Source: an uncultured bacterium
GTDB lineage: Bacteria; Myxococcota_A; Bradymonadia; Bradymonadales; Bradymonadaceae
DNA length: 63,800 bases
Assembly: GCA_937981985.1 (NCBI GenBank)
Contig: CALJNB010000052.1
Coordinates: forward strand, 1 to 63,800
Reading direction: 5' to 3'
Shown here in pieces: positions 26,117 to 33,969 of this stretch. Position 1 is the first letter of the stretch. Each line of letters begins with the position of its first letter. The translations under genes and the position numbers were made by a program. The notes below the pieces were generated by a model. It was given only the letters and a program-made list of their open reading frames with translations, did no database searches and was not told where the DNA came from.

Positions 26117-27086
26117 TGGCCCCTTCGCCTGTCTGTGCTGTATCTTCAATCGTTGCTGCTCGACTCGACGATTTTCCGCCTGCCCAAGATTCAGCTTCGA
26201 TGAAGACTCGTTTTACCCTCGGAAATGCTCCTTTGATAGATCGATCAAGCCGTCCGACAACCTCTTCTACGGTCAGTGCGTTGCATTTATCGTCAAAGTC
26301 CACAGCAAGCGTCACGAGGACAAATTCGGAACCAAAGTGCATCGTCAAAAGTTCGTTGATTTTTAAAATGGTCGGTTCGGCAAGGACCATCGTTTCGATC
26401 CCCTCCACAGTCTCGCTTCGAGCGGACTCACCGATCAAAAGGCCTTTGGTTTCTATTGCCAACACGATAGCAACAACACCCAATATGAGGCCGATGCAAA
26501 TGGAAGCAGCCCCGTCAAAAATTGGATTCCCAGTAACTTGACTAAGAAAAATACCGATAAAGGCAATGATCAATCCTGCAAGCGCCGCGGTATCTTCGAA
26601 GATAACCGTGTACATCGCCGGATCTTTTCCTTCTTTGATTGCTTTCCAAAAAGGAAGGTCGCCTCGCGATTTATTGAACTCTTTCATCGCGAGATAAAGT
26701 GCAACACTTTCAAATACCACCGCGAATGCCAATACCACGTAACCGAGGGTTGGGTCACGGATTTCCTTGTTGGGATCCATCACAGCGTGAATCCCTTCAT
26801 AAAGGGAGATTCCTGAACCCAGGGCGAAAATAATTAACGCGACGACAAAGCTCCAAAAGTAGAGCTCTTTGCCGTATCCAAAAGGGAACTGGGCGTCCGC
26901 TGGTTTATTTGAACGCTTCAAACCAAATAACAAAAGTACTTGGTTTCCGGTATCAACACAAGAATGAATGGCTTCACTCAGCATCGCTGATGAACCGGAG
27001 AAAGAGAATGCTGTGAATTTGGTAATCGCGATTAGCGAGTTACCAACCAGGGCAGCATAGATAGCTTTTTTGGATGATCCGGCCAT
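26103..27086 (-). CDS. cation diffusion facilitator, ZnT9-like
   Basis: Divalent-cation exporter of 327 residues with five to six membrane segments. SEAIHSCVDTGNQ holds the first His-x3-Asp site, PFGYGKE marks the loop after it, and FEDTAALAGL replaces the second His-x3-Asp of classic CDF transporters; this form is typical of SLC30A9/ZnT9-like members. A cytoplasmic C-terminal domain of about 90 residues (EGIETMVL onward) follows. Zinc is the likely ion, but transport by ZnT9-like proteins is debated. It lies 18 bp after secG. Confidence 0.88.
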   Translation of the reverse strand: MAGSSKKAIYAALVGNSLIAITKFTAFSFSGSSAMLSEAIHSCVDTGNQVLLLFGLKRSNKPADAQFPFGYGKELYFWSFVVALIIFALGSGISLYEGIHAVMDPNKEIRDPTLGYVVLAFAVVFESVALYLAMKEFNKSRGDLPFWKAIKEGKDPAMYTVIFEDTAALAGLIIAFIGIFLSQVTGNPIFDGAASICIGLILGVVAIVLAIETKGLLIGESARSETVEGIETMVLAEPTILKINELLTMHFGSEFVLVTLAVDFDDKCNALTVEEVVGRLDRSIKGAFPRVKRVFIEAESWAGGKSSSRAATIEDTAQTGEGANDAH

Positions 27087-27104
27087 ATTTTTTATATTCG
27101 AGGT

Positions 27105-27905
27105 TTATGGATTTGTTGGCTTGACGCTGTCGATCACTTTTTCGACAGCTTTTTCCGTTTTGGGTACGACTTTTTTAACCGCGTCTTTGACTCTGTCTAC
27201 TGCTTTCTTTGGAGCATCTTTAACGGGCGTCGCCGCGTCTTTGACTTCCTTAACAGTTTTTTCGGCAGCGTCTTTAACCGGCTTGGCTGTTTCTTTTACT
27301 TTTTCGACAGCCTTCTTCGGTGCTTCTTTGACCTCTTCTACAGCCTTTTTAAGGTCGGCTTTCTTTTTCGTGACCGCATCTTTGACCGGTGCCACAAGGC
27401 CTTCTTTCAGGGTGTCCTTAATTTCAACGGCGTTATCATCAACGACGCCGTTCTTTTCTTTCACGAGATTTTCAAGTTCGAGCTTTGCTGCGTCAATTGC
27501 TGCATCCTCTTTGGGTAGATCGATTTTGACAGGTTCCGGAGTGGGAATGACAGCTTCTGTTTCTTCAAAGTTCGCTGGGCCACTTCCCTCTTCCAAAATC
27601 GGATCCTCTTGGGATGCCATACCACCGGATGTTTCGCCTAAATCCATAGCCGAATTAGGTTTTGCTGCAAGATATGCCATCGCTAAACTGGTTGCCATGA
27701 AAATCGTTCCAAGCACAACAGTTGATCGACTTAAGAAGTTCCCAGCACCACCGCCACCGAACATTTGAGTGGCCGCAGATGATGACGAACCGCCACCAAG
27801 TCCTGCTAATCCGCCGCCTTTTCCGGACTGTAGAAGAACCACAACCACGATCAATAGGGCAGAAATAATGTGAAAGGCTGAAAGAAGTATTGAGATTAAA
27901 TCCAT
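27105..27905 (-). CDS. secG: SecG translocase subunit with long charged C-terminal extension
   Basis: Accessory subunit of the SecYEG channel. Residues 1-85 are a normal SecG: two membrane helices, SGKGGGLAGLGGG with ATQMFGG between them and a second helix beginning LGTIFMATS. The remaining 180 or so residues have no counterpart in standard SecG: an acidic linker to about 150, then Lys/Ala/Val-rich amphipathic repeats such as KKAVEKVKETAKPVKDA. Typical SecG ends near 75-130 residues. It is the first gene of the tightly spaced run reaching to the GHMP kinase. Confidence 0.9.
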   Translation of the reverse strand: MDLISILLSAFHIISALLIVVVVLLQSGKGGGLAGLGGGSSSSAATQMFGGGGAGNFLSRSTVVLGTIFMATSLAMAYLAAKPNSAMDLGETSGGMASQEDPILEEGSGPANFEETEAVIPTPEPVKIDLPKEDAAIDAAKLELENLVKEKNGVVDDNAVEIKDTLKEGLVAPVKDAVTKKKADLKKAVEEVKEAPKKAVEKVKETAKPVKDAAEKTVKEVKDAATPVKDAPKKAVDRVKDAVKKVVPKTEKAVEKVIDSVKPTNP

Positions 27906-27933
27906 AACATCGACGCTATAGTGTAATTAAAAC

Positions 27934-27986
27934 CTTATGCAAATCATAAGGGCGGTCGATATACATAACCCGACGCTATAACGCAA
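27934..27986 (-). promoter_or_regulatory. putative secG operon promoter and adjacent inverted repeat
   Basis: Minus-strand TTGCGT (27981-27986) and TATATC (27958-27963) are 17 bp apart. Just downstream, cttatg and cataag (27934-27950) form a 6-bp inverted repeat that could be an operator or leader hairpin. A 10-bp direct repeat, cgacgctata, occurs at 27911 and 27971. Only the spacing and partial matches support this. Confidence 0.35.
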
Positions 27987-27993
27987 GCCCGGG

Positions 27994-28338
27994 TTAGTCT
28001 CTGATGAATACCCCTTCTATTTGTTCACCATCATCATCCAAAAGCCTCATAGAGGTGCGCGAATCTAACCAATTAATAAACTCAGTGAGGTCTCGTTGTA
28101 TTGAGGCTGGCTGAGCGCTCGCTTCTAAAAATATGAGATCTTCATCGTTCCGCAAAAACAATCTTATATCAAAGCGCCAACGATCTTCTCGATCTCGATC
28201 CTCGAACCCAAGTAAGCAAATTGCGTTACCCGCGACGTCGACAAAGGTTGGTAAAGACTCAATTTTGCGCAATACCTCGTCGCTGTAAGTCGTCAGCCAT
28301 CCAGGAGTGCCAAAAGAAATGATATATTCGTAAGCCAT
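27994..28338 (-). CDS. hypothetical protein
   Basis: 114 residues from ATG 28338 (MAYEYIISFGTPGWLTTYSD); an in-frame ATG at 28443 would add 35 residues of weaker character. Mixed alpha/beta composition with conserved-looking FGTPGWLTTY, ICLLGFEDRD and FLRNDEDLIFLEASA strands. No signal peptide or membrane helix. The size and composition recall small immunity or Imm-type proteins, but no specific family is recognised. It ends 88 bp before secG on the same strand. Confidence 0.6.
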   Translation of the reverse strand: MAYEYIISFGTPGWLTTYSDEVLRKIESLPTFVDVAGNAICLLGFEDRDREDRWRFDIRLFLRNDEDLIFLEASAQPASIQRDLTEFINWLDSRTSMRLLDDDGEQIEGVFIRD

Positions 28339-28548
28339 TGTGAAACCGAGCCGCAGATCATACAGGTTACCCCATATCAAACTTCCGAACAGCGAAAAAT
28401 ATAGATCCCAACCCAAATTTCTAAGGACTTTTCTTTGAATCAAGGACTTCTATTCGGCTTTCAATAATGCTTTCTCTTGACATTTCCTGCTGTGGTTCAT
28501 AGTCTCCCGCTCGTTCAGCCTAAAATTTTTGGGTTGTTATTTTAATGA

Positions 28549-28596
28549 CAACACGATTTGCGTGTTGTTTTGATGGAATTGCGGAAATCCCGCAAA
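28549..28596 (+). promoter_or_regulatory. two-hairpin leader of rpsP operon
   Basis: Two perfect stems precede the S16 gene: acaacacg / cgtgttgt (28549-28556 with 28562-28569, loop 5) and ttgcgg / ccgcaa (28580-28585 with 28591-28596, loop 5). The first is followed by a short T run. The ribosome site AAGGAT and ATG come 16 bp later. This may be an attenuator or an autoregulatory r-protein leader; no known Rfam class is claimed. Confidence 0.5.
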
Positions 28597-28612
28597 TGAA
28601 TAAGGATAATTC

Positions 28613-29161
28613 ATGTCGGTTAGACTAAGACTCCAGCGTCACGGTGCAAATAAACGTCCTTTCTATCGCATAGTTGCGGCAGATCAACGTGCACCCCGCG
28701 ATGGAAAGTACATCGAACTTTTGGGAACATACGATCCCCTTCAAGATCCCGGACTCATCCGACTTAAGTCGGATCGCGTCGATTATTGGATGAGCGTTGG
28801 CGCTCAACCAAGTGACACCGTTGGAGCGCTCATTAAGCGTTTGAAAAAAGGTGACGCAATCGATCTTTCGGCATCAAATGCAGATAAAGCTGCACTTACT
28901 GCGCGTCTTGAAAGTAAAAAGAAATCTATTTCTGATAGCCGTGCTAAAGCTGCTCAAAAGCATGCCGAAGCGGCTAAAGAAGCGAAAGCCTCTGCTGCTA
29001 CGAAAGCTGCTGAAGCTAAAGAAGCAGAAGCTGCAAAAGCCGCTGAAGCGAAAGCTGCAGAAGCTCCGGCTGCTGAAGCTGAAGCTCCAGCTGCAGAAGC
29101 AGAGGCTCCTGCCGCTGCTGAAGCGCCTGCTGAGACCGCTCCAGAAGAGAAAGGAGAATAA
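28613..29161 (+). CDS. rpsP: 30S ribosomal protein S16 (bS16) with Ala/Glu-rich tail
   Basis: Small-subunit assembly protein. Residues 1-85 match S16: VRLRLQRHGANKRPFYRIVAAD, DGKYIELLGTYDP and RVDYWMSVGAQPSDTV. Residues about 90-182 are a low-complexity Ala/Glu/Lys extension (repeats of AEA and PAA) with likely helical structure, absent from E. coli S16 (82 residues). It is the first gene of rpsP-khpA-rimM-trmD; the khpA start follows two bases after its stop. Confidence 0.95.
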   Translation: MSVRLRLQRHGANKRPFYRIVAADQRAPRDGKYIELLGTYDPLQDPGLIRLKSDRVDYWMSVGAQPSDTVGALIKRLKKGDAIDLSASNADKAALTARLESKKKSISDSRAKAAQKHAEAAKEAKASAATKAAEAKEAEAAKAAEAKAAEAPAAEAEAPAAEAEAPAAAEAPAETAPEEKGE

Positions 29162-29163
29162 TC

Positions 29164-29415
29164 ATGACTGCGAATGCAAAACAGTTTTCGGACTTGTTAG
29201 AATTCCTCGTTGAACCTCTTCTCGACACCAAAGATTTTACTGTTGATGTCAACGATAACGACAACGGTGACGGCGTGAAAATTTCTCTCGACGTTCCAGA
29301 CGACCTTCGCGGTCGGGTTATCGGAAAAGGCGGACGCATCGCAAAATCTCTCCGATCGATACTTGAGACCGCCGCTTTTTCGAAAGGTCGTGTTTTTCTC
29401 GATATCGTAGACTAA
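29164..29415 (+). CDS. khpA: KH-domain RNA-binding protein
   Basis: 83-residue single type II KH domain protein of the KhpA/YlqC family. The RNA-binding GxxG loop is in GRVIGKGGRIAKSLR. It acts as a small RNA chaperone in relatives, often with KhpB/Jag. The gene lies between rpsP and rimM, its usual place, with a GGAG ribosome site inside the rpsP end. Confidence 0.92.
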   Translation: MTANAKQFSDLLEFLVEPLLDTKDFTVDVNDNDNGDGVKISLDVPDDLRGRVIGKGGRIAKSLRSILETAAFSKGRVFLDIVD

Positions 29416-29432
29416 TTTTCGGTTCGTAAATT

Positions 29433-29456
29433 ACGCGCAGCATTATTGCTGCGCGT
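29433..29456. promoter_or_regulatory. hairpin over the rimM start
   Basis: Perfect 8-bp GC-rich stem, acgcgcag (29433-29440) and ctgcgcgt (29449-29456), with loop cattattg that contains the TTG proposed as the rimM start. No T run follows, so a translational control element or RNA-processing site fits better than a terminator. Confidence 0.5.
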
Positions 29457-29988
29457 CCCGAATCCGGACTCTATTATCAAAAATCCAAACAACCTCATCC
29501 GAATAGGAATCTTTGGTCGCCCGCACGGGGTCAGAGGTGAGACACGCCTATGGCTCGATAACCCGGAATCAGACACGCTGTTTCCCGGTATTATCCTCCA
29601 CACAAAACGCGGCGAATTCGAAGTCAAAACAGTTCGTTATACTGCCAAATTTGCGATCATCACGATCCCGTCGATTGATTCTCGAGAGGCTTCCCAATCG
29701 CTGACCAATTTAGAAATATCGGTGGATCGAGATATGTTTCCCGAGCTCGAAGACGACGAGACCTTCTACCAGGTCGACCTCATCGGCCTGACTGTTAGCG
29801 ATCGCGACGAAAAAGTCATCGGAACTATTTTGACCTTTCTCGACGGTTTAGAAACCGACGTGGCCGAAGTCAAAACTGCGAAAGGAAAACTACTCGTTCC
29901 CTTAATCGCGTCGGTCGTTATCGAAATGAATCCCGAGGTGGGGCTCGTCATCGAGCCACTATCTACCTGGGTAGCTGAAGAGGAATAA
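29446..29988 (+). CDS. rimM: 16S rRNA processing protein RimM
   Basis: 30S maturation factor that binds near the 16S 3' head. The domain begins IRIGIFGRPHGVRGETRL near residue 18; a PRC-barrel domain with FYQVDLIGLTV follows. Length is 180 residues. The 5' end is uncertain: the only plausible codons are TTG 29446, inside a hairpin loop, or rare starts such as ATT 29473. No ATG or GTG lies before the conserved domain. The stop abuts the trmD ATG. Confidence 0.9.
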   Translation: MLRVPNPDSIIKNPNNLIRIGIFGRPHGVRGETRLWLDNPESDTLFPGIILHTKRGEFEVKTVRYTAKFAIITIPSIDSREASQSLTNLEISVDRDMFPELEDDETFYQVDLIGLTVSDRDEKVIGTILTFLDGLETDVAEVKTAKGKLLVPLIASVVIEMNPEVGLVIEPLSTWVAEEE

Positions 29989-30663
29989 ATGTCTTTTGAT
30001 GTAAAAGTCCTGACTCTATTCCCAGAATATTTTGAATCTCCTTTAAACTGCAGTATTTTAAAGCGTGCTCAACAATCTAAAATTCTAAACTTTGATGCGA
30101 TCAATATTCGAGATTTCACTACCGATAAACACAATACCACGGACGACATTCCCTACGGTGGTGGTGCGGGCATGGTAATGAAGCCTGAACCCATCGTCGC
30201 AGCCCTGAAGAGCTTAGACCCGACCCTTCCCAAGATCTTTTTGACACCTCAGGGTGAACGTCTCACCCATAAACTCGCAGAAGAACTTTCCACTGGTGAT
30301 GGCTTCGTTCTTCTGTGCGGGCACTACGAAGGCGTGGACCAAAGAATACGCGACCACTATATCGATAGAGAAATTTCAATTGGGGATTTCGTACTCACGG
30401 GCGGTGAACCTGCTGCTGTTATCTTAATCGATGCAGTGACACGTCTTATCCCAAAGGTCCTTGGTAATGCAGATTCGCTGTCTCACGAGTCCTTTACGAC
30501 CAACACTCTTGATTTTCCTCAATACACGCGTCCGCGCGAATTCGACGGGCATACCGTTCCCGAAGTTCTACTTTCTGGTAACCACGCCAGAATCGCCGAA
30601 TGGCGGAATAAGAAGCGGCTGGAGACAACGAAAAAAGTCCGCCCCGACCTCCTGGAAGAATGA
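29989..30663 (+). CDS. trmD: tRNA (guanine-N1)-methyltransferase
   Basis: Methylates G37 of tRNAs, preventing frameshifting. The 224-residue SPOUT enzyme begins MSFDVKVLTLFPEYF and shows YGGGAGMVMKPEP, LCGHYEGVDQR and the knot motif SIGDFVLTGGE. Length agrees with E. coli TrmD (255), slightly short at the C-terminus. It directly follows rimM. rplS, which often comes next, is missing; instead the convergent TPR gene begins. Confidence 0.95.
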   Translation: MSFDVKVLTLFPEYFESPLNCSILKRAQQSKILNFDAINIRDFTTDKHNTTDDIPYGGGAGMVMKPEPIVAALKSLDPTLPKIFLTPQGERLTHKLAEELSTGDGFVLLCGHYEGVDQRIRDHYIDREISIGDFVLTGGEPAAVILIDAVTRLIPKVLGNADSLSHESFTTNTLDFPQYTRPREFDGHTVPEVLLSGNHARIAEWRNKKRLETTKKVRPDLLEE

Positions 30664-30691
30664 CGACATGATTTAGCGGCGCATTTAAGTG

Positions 30692-31438
30692 TTAGAAGCT
30701 AACACTGAATTGTGCACCATTTTGAGTCGGAGAGATCGCGACTGAATGTTCGGAAATTGTTATCGTAATCAAGGTAATCGCACCGGTTGCGACCAACGTC
30801 GCGCCTGCCACATACCCAATCGTATTTATCAATTTTGTTTTAGATACTGTCTCTTCGTAGAGCGGATACCTTTCGTCGGTATCTAGCGCAGCCACGTCAC
30901 AACCTTCGGGGTTGATTTCACCGAAATCAATTTTACAGCCGTGTTTATAGAAGAAATAGGGTTCAGCCTCGGCCGCCAAATCGCGATCAAAGCCCTCCTT
31001 TATTGGGGTCGCAACCAATGTCGCCGTTCCCACTACTAAAGCAGTCCATGCGAAAATTTTCCACCCCGTGTTAGAACTGGCCACTTCGGCTTTTGATTTC
31101 GGTTCATTAATAATCGTGCAACGTTTCGTAAATCCAGCCAGCGTCTCTTTCGACAACTTCTTCAATTTTTTATTGTCCGATTTTAAAGCGGAGTTGTAAT
31201 GGACTTTAGCCGCCACACACTTTCCAAGCTTCTCGAATGCGTAACCTTTGTAGAAGTCGATGCGTGCGTCGTTTGACGTTTTACTTAGTCGCCTCAAAGC
31301 CGCCAAACCGCTTTCGTATCGCCCATTTTGCAATTCGTTTACGGCACGATTTAGTTCGATATTGGTGGTTTGCGCCAACGCGTTTGATGCAGACATAACA
31401 CCAAAACAAAGAAGAAATATTGTTATTAAGTTTTTCAT
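30692..31438 (-). CDS. exported TPR-like protein with C-terminal membrane hairpin
   Basis: 248 residues. ATG 31438 gives a signal peptide (LLCFGVMSASNALA); a longer frame from 31477 is unlikely. Residues 25-110 hold TPR-like helices (ELQNGRYESGLAALRRL, FYKGYAFEKLGKC). Two hydrophobic helices near 125 and 215 flank a loop of about 60 residues with two Cys. The C-terminus ends SPTQNGAQFSVSF. The same architecture, membrane hairpin then P-x-n-G-x-x-[FV]-S-x-x-F, is seen in the proteins at 41618 and 46943. Function unknown; envelope assembly is a guess. Confidence 0.78.
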   Translation of the reverse strand: MKNLITIFLLCFGVMSASNALAQTTNIELNRAVNELQNGRYESGLAALRRLSKTSNDARIDFYKGYAFEKLGKCVAAKVHYNSALKSDNKKLKKLSKETLAGFTKRCTIINEPKSKAEVASSNTGWKIFAWTALVVGTATLVATPIKEGFDRDLAAEAEPYFFYKHGCKIDFGEINPEGCDVAALDTDERYPLYEETVSKTKLINTIGYVAGATLVATGAITLITITISEHSVAISPTQNGAQFSVSF

Positions 31439-31628
31439 AGTTATATCGGGGACGTTCTTATTAAACCAAATGTGCACCCAAACCGCAACTATTGAGCTGA
31501 GTGTAGAACTTCAAAATAAAAAACCTAAAAGACCAGTAGTCGGAAAAGATCAAATTATACTAGAACCCGTAAAATTTTGATCAGAACATAAATAACCCTA
31601 TTATGAACAAGGAGTCAGGTTTACTTTT

Positions 31629-31656
31629 TCTAATTAGTAAGGAAGTTTCCTAATTA
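31629..31656. repeat. AT-rich inverted repeat upstream of sRNA promoter
   Basis: taatta and ggaa pair with ttcc and taatta around a short loop (bulged stem). It lies 45-70 bp upstream of the -35 box at 31701 and could be a regulator site or the 3' end of another transcript. Confidence 0.3.
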
Positions 31657-31700
31657 ATCTGTAAAAAAGCACTTATTTTAAATTATTACTTCCTTTTGAG

Positions 31701-31729
31701 TTGACAAAGAAAAGACGGCGGCTTACTTT
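31701..31729 (+). promoter_or_regulatory. sigma70-type promoter of candidate sRNA
   Basis: TTGACA (31701-31706) and TACTTT (31724-31729) with a 17-bp spacer. The region upstream is A/T-rich, as an UP element would be. The transcript would start near 31736. Confidence 0.65.
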
Positions 31730-31735
31730 TACTAG

Positions 31736-31924
31736 GAACCTTCTAGATCGTTATAAAACAACAGGAAATTCGATTTTTCGAACCTGTTTCTTTCGCAAAA
31801 AGCTGATCATTTTCAACAGCTTAGAAGGTATTAGTTCGAAGATCTGATCAAGGATGAGAGGATCTTCAAAATTTTTCCGCGCGACCTTCCCCACGGATGG
31901 GATTAGGTCGCGCGGATTTTTTTT
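31736..31924 (+). ncRNA. candidate structured small RNA
   Basis: About 189 nt between a good promoter and a strong terminator, without a supported ORF. A closing stem P1, accttcta (31738-31745) with tagaaggt (31822-31829), encloses two hairpins: P2 31760-31788 (aacagg / cctgtt plus ttcga / tcgaa) and P3 31800-31822 (aagctg / cagctt, whose last base pair competes with P1). P4 follows at 31839-31866 (aagatc / gatctt), then the terminator. It shows no signature of SRP RNA, tmRNA or RNase P; the length is near that of 6S RNA but the shape is branched. It is a prediction from sequence only. Confidence 0.6.
31877..31924 (+). terminator. intrinsic terminator
   Basis: Perfect 10-bp GC-rich stem, ccgcgcgacc (31877-31886) with ggtcgcgcgg (31906-31915), extended inside by ccc / ggg, then A and eight T. 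The strongest terminator in the window. Confidence 0.9.
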
Positions 31925-32125
31925 CGCTTTTTTACTTCTTCAGCCATCCGGAACCATCTAAGTATGGCCGTCTTCAAAAAGACGTGCAAACTTAGGTTTA
32001 TTCACGAATAAGGTTCAAAAATTCTAGTCTGGAGTTTTAGGAGTTGGGATTTGAAGCTGGGTGTATGCTTTTGGGTTGCGGCAGTCGCGAATGGTATGGT
32101 TCAGAGTCTAACTCTGAATTAGCTA

Positions 32126-33730
32126 TTAAGCGTAAATAGCCAAACGATCCAAGATAAAATCGATATCGACCTTCGCGCCGTTGGCCCCCCAAATTAAAGT
32201 GGGTTCGGTGACACGCAGCATTATCCACGCGTCTCGAAGCGGTCCGGGAGACAAAGCGGAAGCGGCGAAGACAATCGCGCTACGTTCTGCAAAAAGTCGG
32301 GGGTCCTTTTCGACAGAAAAGTCACTCAGCCAATCGGTCCAATCACGCAACTGGGGAACCTCGCGCCCAATCCGGTGCAACGCATCGGTGAACACCTTTA
32401 GGACCTCTGCGTTACGCAATGCTCGTTGTATATCCAGCGCGATGACATTACCGGACCCCTCCCAAACCGAATTTAGAGGCGCAGTACGGTAAAGTAGAGG
32501 CATTCCACTCTCTTCCACAAACCCCACACCGCCCATACACTCTAAAGCCTCTGCAACCAAATTTGGCTGCCTCTTACACACCCAGTATTTGGAAACCGGT
32601 GTCAGTACCCGAGAAAGCAAAGAAGTCTCGCTTCCCTTTTCCGCATCAAAAGAAGCACCGACCTTGAGGCACAAGGCAATCGCTGCTTCGGATTCCAACG
32701 CCAAATCCGCTAACGTATGCCGCATCAGCGGTTGGTCAAGAAGACGTCGGCCGAAAACTGCACGATGCGTTGCGAAATGATTTGCGATAGCAACTGCTTT
32801 TCGCATACCGCCGGCAGACCCGCTTATGCAATCAAAACGGGTGTGGTGAGCCATATTGATAATGGTGGCAATTCCGCGCCCGGGTTCTCCGACGCGCTTT
32901 GCCCAAGCATGCCGATATTCGATTTCACTTGATGCGTTAGAACGATCCCCCATCTTATCCTTGAGACGTTGAAGTTCTATCGCATTGCGAACACCGTCGG
33001 GCCGCCATTTCGGAACAAGAAAGCAAGATAAGCCTTTTTCTTCTTTGGCGAGTGTCAAGAATCCGTCACTCATCGGCGCGGAACAGAACCATTTGTGCCC
33101 AACTAAACTTGCTTCACCGTTGGCACTGACTTTGGCGACTGTTGTGTTGGCACGAAGATCTGAACCGCCCTGCTTTTCGGTCATTGCCATCCCCATAGTG
33201 AGACCCAATTTTTCGTAAAAAGGTTTACATTCCGAATCGTATTTCGATGAGGTTACACCACCTAACCATATTTCTGATGTCCATTCGTGCTCTTTTAACA
33301 CTGACGTTGCAGCGTAGGTCATCGACATCGGACAACAAACACCGCTGTCGGCCCAGCAGGTCATATATAACATCATGCCGTGTGCTTGGTGTCGCTCTGA
33401 TTCTGAATTCCACGCTCCCGCGGAAACCCCCGCCTCGATGCCCTTTTTTAACAATCGATGATAAGAAGGATGGTATTGGACTTCATCCAATCGGTAGCCG
33501 CGAGGATCAAAAACTGTCAAAACGGGTGGCACTTCGTTTGCCAATCTCGCGTTCTCTCGAGCGTCTGAACTCCCCGCCCATTTTCCGTACGCCTCAATCT
33601 GTGGTGTTGTTAGCGATTCGCGGACCTTGTCGAAAGCAGGATCAGCTAAAAGACTAAAGTCCCCCATTAATGGAGGTTGATTTAGTACATCATGAGTAGC
33701 GAGTTGAGTACGAGCAGGATATTTTTTCAT
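32126..33730 (-). CDS. AidB-type acyl-CoA dehydrogenase
   Basis: FAD enzyme of 534 residues, length and order of the AidB branch (E. coli AidB 541). The N-terminus has VLNQPPLMGDF and an RLANEVPP motif; CCPMSMTYAATSVL, then MAMTEKQGGSDLRANTT near residue 185, correspond to the FAD/substrate region of acyl-CoA dehydrogenases. ALECMGGVGFVEESGMPLLYR and NSVWEGSGNV lie near 400-430. AidB is linked to the alkylation-damage response in E. coli, though its substrate is disputed. No ada gene is nearby. About 200 bp downstream to the terminator hold nothing recognisable. Confidence 0.92.
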   Translation of the reverse strand: MKKYPARTQLATHDVLNQPPLMGDFSLLADPAFDKVRESLTTPQIEAYGKWAGSSDARENARLANEVPPVLTVFDPRGYRLDEVQYHPSYHRLLKKGIEAGVSAGAWNSESERHQAHGMMLYMTCWADSGVCCPMSMTYAATSVLKEHEWTSEIWLGGVTSSKYDSECKPFYEKLGLTMGMAMTEKQGGSDLRANTTVAKVSANGEASLVGHKWFCSAPMSDGFLTLAKEEKGLSCFLVPKWRPDGVRNAIELQRLKDKMGDRSNASSEIEYRHAWAKRVGEPGRGIATIINMAHHTRFDCISGSAGGMRKAVAIANHFATHRAVFGRRLLDQPLMRHTLADLALESEAAIALCLKVGASFDAEKGSETSLLSRVLTPVSKYWVCKRQPNLVAEALECMGGVGFVEESGMPLLYRTAPLNSVWEGSGNVIALDIQRALRNAEVLKVFTDALHRIGREVPQLRDWTDWLSDFSVEKDPRLFAERSAIVFAASALSPGPLRDAWIMLRVTEPTLIWGANGAKVDIDFILDRLAIYA

Positions 33731-33783
33731 GGAAAGACGGTACGAAAATAGACGAAAAAAACAAAGTCCGAGTTAGGAACCTT

Positions 33784-33969
33784 TTATCTTTTCTTTCGCT
33801 TCAGGGTCAAAAGGGTCTCTTCTCCCTGCTTAACGTTCGAAATAGTACCCCAGGCTGCCGCAAAGTCCTCGATGACTGCAAATGCTGATACTGATGCCGT
33901 GAAGACGACGAAGAAAACGAAAAGAGACGTAATCGTTTTCATCATCTTATATGTGTAGCGGACATTCAT
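33784..33969 (-). CDS. small secreted protein
   Basis: 61-residue protein. AAGGAGG lies five bases before ATG 33969, a near-ideal ribosome site that argues for a real gene; an in-frame ATG at 33984 lies upstream of that site. MMKTITSLFVFFVVFTASVSAFA is a signal peptide, leaving a mature peptide of about 30 residues with a hydrophobic start and a basic end (LTLKRKKR). No Cys. Function unknown. Confidence 0.6.
   Translation of the reverse strand: MNVRYTYKMMKTITSLFVFFVVFTASVSAFAVIEDFAAAWGTISNVKQGEETLLTLKRKKR

Noticed and set aside
27070..27768. 232-codon plus frame opposite secG
   Set aside because: Mirror of the repetitive, codon-biased secG tail; Ser/Thr/Phe composition is an artefact.
31736..31924. 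The sRNA as 6S RNA, SRP RNA, tmRNA or RNase P RNA
   Set aside because: Length is near 6S, but the branched shape and own terminator fit poorly; no SRP, tmRNA or RNase P signature was seen.
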